This document shows positions 62,561 through 64,000 of a stretch of 64,000 bases of DNA, in pieces (the stretch's first letter is position 1; each line of letters opens with the position of its first letter). The stretch is from Phyllostachys edulis (lineage: Eukaryota; Streptophyta; Magnoliopsida; Poales; Poaceae), in assembly GCA_036346405.1 (NCBI GenBank), contig CM070568.1, positions 1,699,674 to 1,763,673 of the forward strand, given 5' to 3'. The notes beneath the pieces were generated by a model. It made no database searches and was not told where the DNA came from. It saw only the letters and a program-made list of their open reading frames with translations. Made by a program: the position numbers and the translations under genes.

Positions 62561-64000
62561 ATGGCCACCTCTAGAAATGGCGATCATGATTCAAGCCATC
62601 ACAACCGTCAAGTCGAGGAAGAGGCCGAGAATCGACCATGTGGACCAATCAGAATAGAGGAGTTGAGGGTGAGCAAGGGCAACCAACATCACAGCCACCC
62701 CCACCTCTAGTTGAAGGTCCTACTTGGACTCAAATAATGGCCAATCAAGCTCACTTAATAAACCTACTTTCACAGTCCATGGCCAACACCCAGTCTCTGC
62801 AGGCCACAGCAGCCGCCCATCCTCAAGCCCAAGTTCCACCTCCACCAAGGTCTAGCATTGCAGAATTTATGAGGTTGCGCCCTCCAACTTTTCAAGCAGT
62901 GCTGAGCCAATGGAAGCCGACGACTGGTTAAGGGCAGTGGGCCAAAAATTAGACATGGTGCAGTGTACAGACCACGAAAGAGTGCTCTTTGCTTCTCACC
63001 AGCTCAGTGGGCCAGCTTCTGAGTGGTGGGACAATTTTAGCCAATCTCATCTTGATCCTCGAGCCATCACAGGATGAGTTCAAGCGAGCCTTTCATCGTG
63101 CTCATCTCCCACCCTATGATGTCATTAAAGAGGATGTAATTTCATACCTTGAAGCAAAGCGATGTTACACAATGAGTATATGCATAAGTTTAACCAACTA
63201 GCAAGATATGCTCCGGAGATGTTGCTCTTGATGAAAGCAAGCAAGAACACTTCTGGAGGGGTGAATGATGAAATCTCAGTTCATCTTGTTTCCCAGGAGC
63301 ATACTGACTTCCAGCAACTTGTGAGCAAGGCTATTCGGCAGGAGGATAAACTCCAAAAGATGGAGGACCGAAAAAGGAGGAAAGCTGCGTAGAGGTTTAA
63401 CCCTGGAGGATTTCCTAAGTCTAGGACCTCCCAGTCCCAGACCTCCAGTAAAGACCTCACGGACCTCCTCCTCCAGGGCGGTGGGTCGAGCAACGTCCAA
63501 GCAAGTCAAGCTACCATAAGACCTCTTACGGGACTCGGTTTCAAAAAAACCTCCATGACCTCCTCACTTGAGTGACTGTTTCTTTTGTAATGAGATTGGG
63601 CACTATGCTAGTAGGTGCCCAAAGAAGCAACAAATTCTGCTCGATTCGATGCGATCAAGGAGTGTCGGCACAAGGCAGTGCCTCAAGTGTGAAGCTAGCA
63701 ACTAAAGTTATCAAGGGCCGTGTCACACATGTCACGGCAAAAGAGGCACATGATGCACCCGATGTAGTCCTCGATCGTTTCACGTGAATTACATACCACT
63801 TGAGCTTTTATTTGACTCGGGGCTTCCCATTCTTTTGTTTCAAGCAAATTTGTGGGAAAGTGTGGGCTATCTATAATCCCTTTGGTTAACCCTATGCTAA
63901 TACATGTCCCGGGCATAGATATGAGGACTAATACCCTCTACCCAAATCTCACCTTAGAGATCTCTGGAGTTCTATTTCATGCAGACTTGATAGTTTTGCC
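62561..64000 (+). pseudogene. Gypsy gag and start of protease, broken, cut by the window end
   Basis: The ATG at 62561 follows CTTGGACATA. Three frames in turn hold the Gag parts. A Gln/His-rich N-terminus comes first. Then come FMRLRPPTF, the Gypsy retrotransposon Gag core with a WWDNF block, and a C-terminal zinc knuckle near 63571-63640 (CFFCNEIGHYASRC, perfect C-x2-C-x4-H-x4-C). Retropepsin begins near 63800 with LLFDSG, frameshifted right after. The Gag type fits chromovirus-like (Tekay/Del) elements; the rest of pol is outside the window. At least four shifts are present. Confidence 0.88.

Overview
This 64-kb window is plant nuclear DNA, most likely from a grass. It holds one intact split gene (a plant MACPF-domain protein with seven coding exons) in a dense, nested field of Copia, Gypsy, CACTA, LINE and MITE-type repeats. 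The grass assignment is an inference from the monocot-like exon sequence and the repeat types; I cannot name the species. I see no bacterial genes, rRNA or tRNA genes, or CRISPR arrays.

Layout. 1-722: C/T-rich sequence without a gene. 723-7733: minus-strand Copia element (Copia-A) with both LTRs, an intact gag and a broken pol. 7734-8457: promoter and 5' UTR of the MACPF gene. 8458-13221: the gene, 587 codons after splicing, with one GC-AG intron. 13.8-22.4 kb: gene-poor DNA with an LTR relic split by a 2.85-kb DNA element. 23422-29785: complete plus-strand Copia element (Copia-B) with GATGT target-site duplications, sitting in an older repeat.

29984-44646 is a pile-up. It has a plus-strand giant solo LTR (L1), a truncated minus-strand Copia (Copia-C), a minus-strand giant LTR (L2), and inside L2 a plus-strand solo LTR of the same family (L3) with perfect ACTAA duplications. 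44.6-47.4 kb: TA-microsatellite-flanked foldback repeats, one of them split by a CACTA element with an ATA duplication. 49.1-51.2 kb: 3' end of a Gypsy element and its LTR. 51.2-52.3 kb: second CACTA element of the same family. 53.7-55.2 kb: 5'-truncated LINE. 57.1-58.3 kb: minus-strand Gypsy pol fragment, interrupted by a further giant LTR (L4, 58270-62124) that leads into a primer-binding site, gag and protease and runs off the window.

How the parts relate. The only cellular gene is the MACPF gene, and Copia-A lies a few hundred bases upstream of it, transcribed away from it. Everything else is transposon history, with at least three resolvable nestings.

The two most unusual signals are RNA-like structures. 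One is an 11-bp stem that closes a roughly 100-nt module in all four giant LTR copies, with paired compensatory changes. The other is a three-way-junction-like fold, tandemly duplicated with 101-bp spacing, in the Copia-A leader. A third signal concerns the assembly: differences between the Copia-B LTRs and gaps in the transposon reading frames concentrate at CAG/CTG/CCG sites, which suggests methylation-linked base-calling errors.
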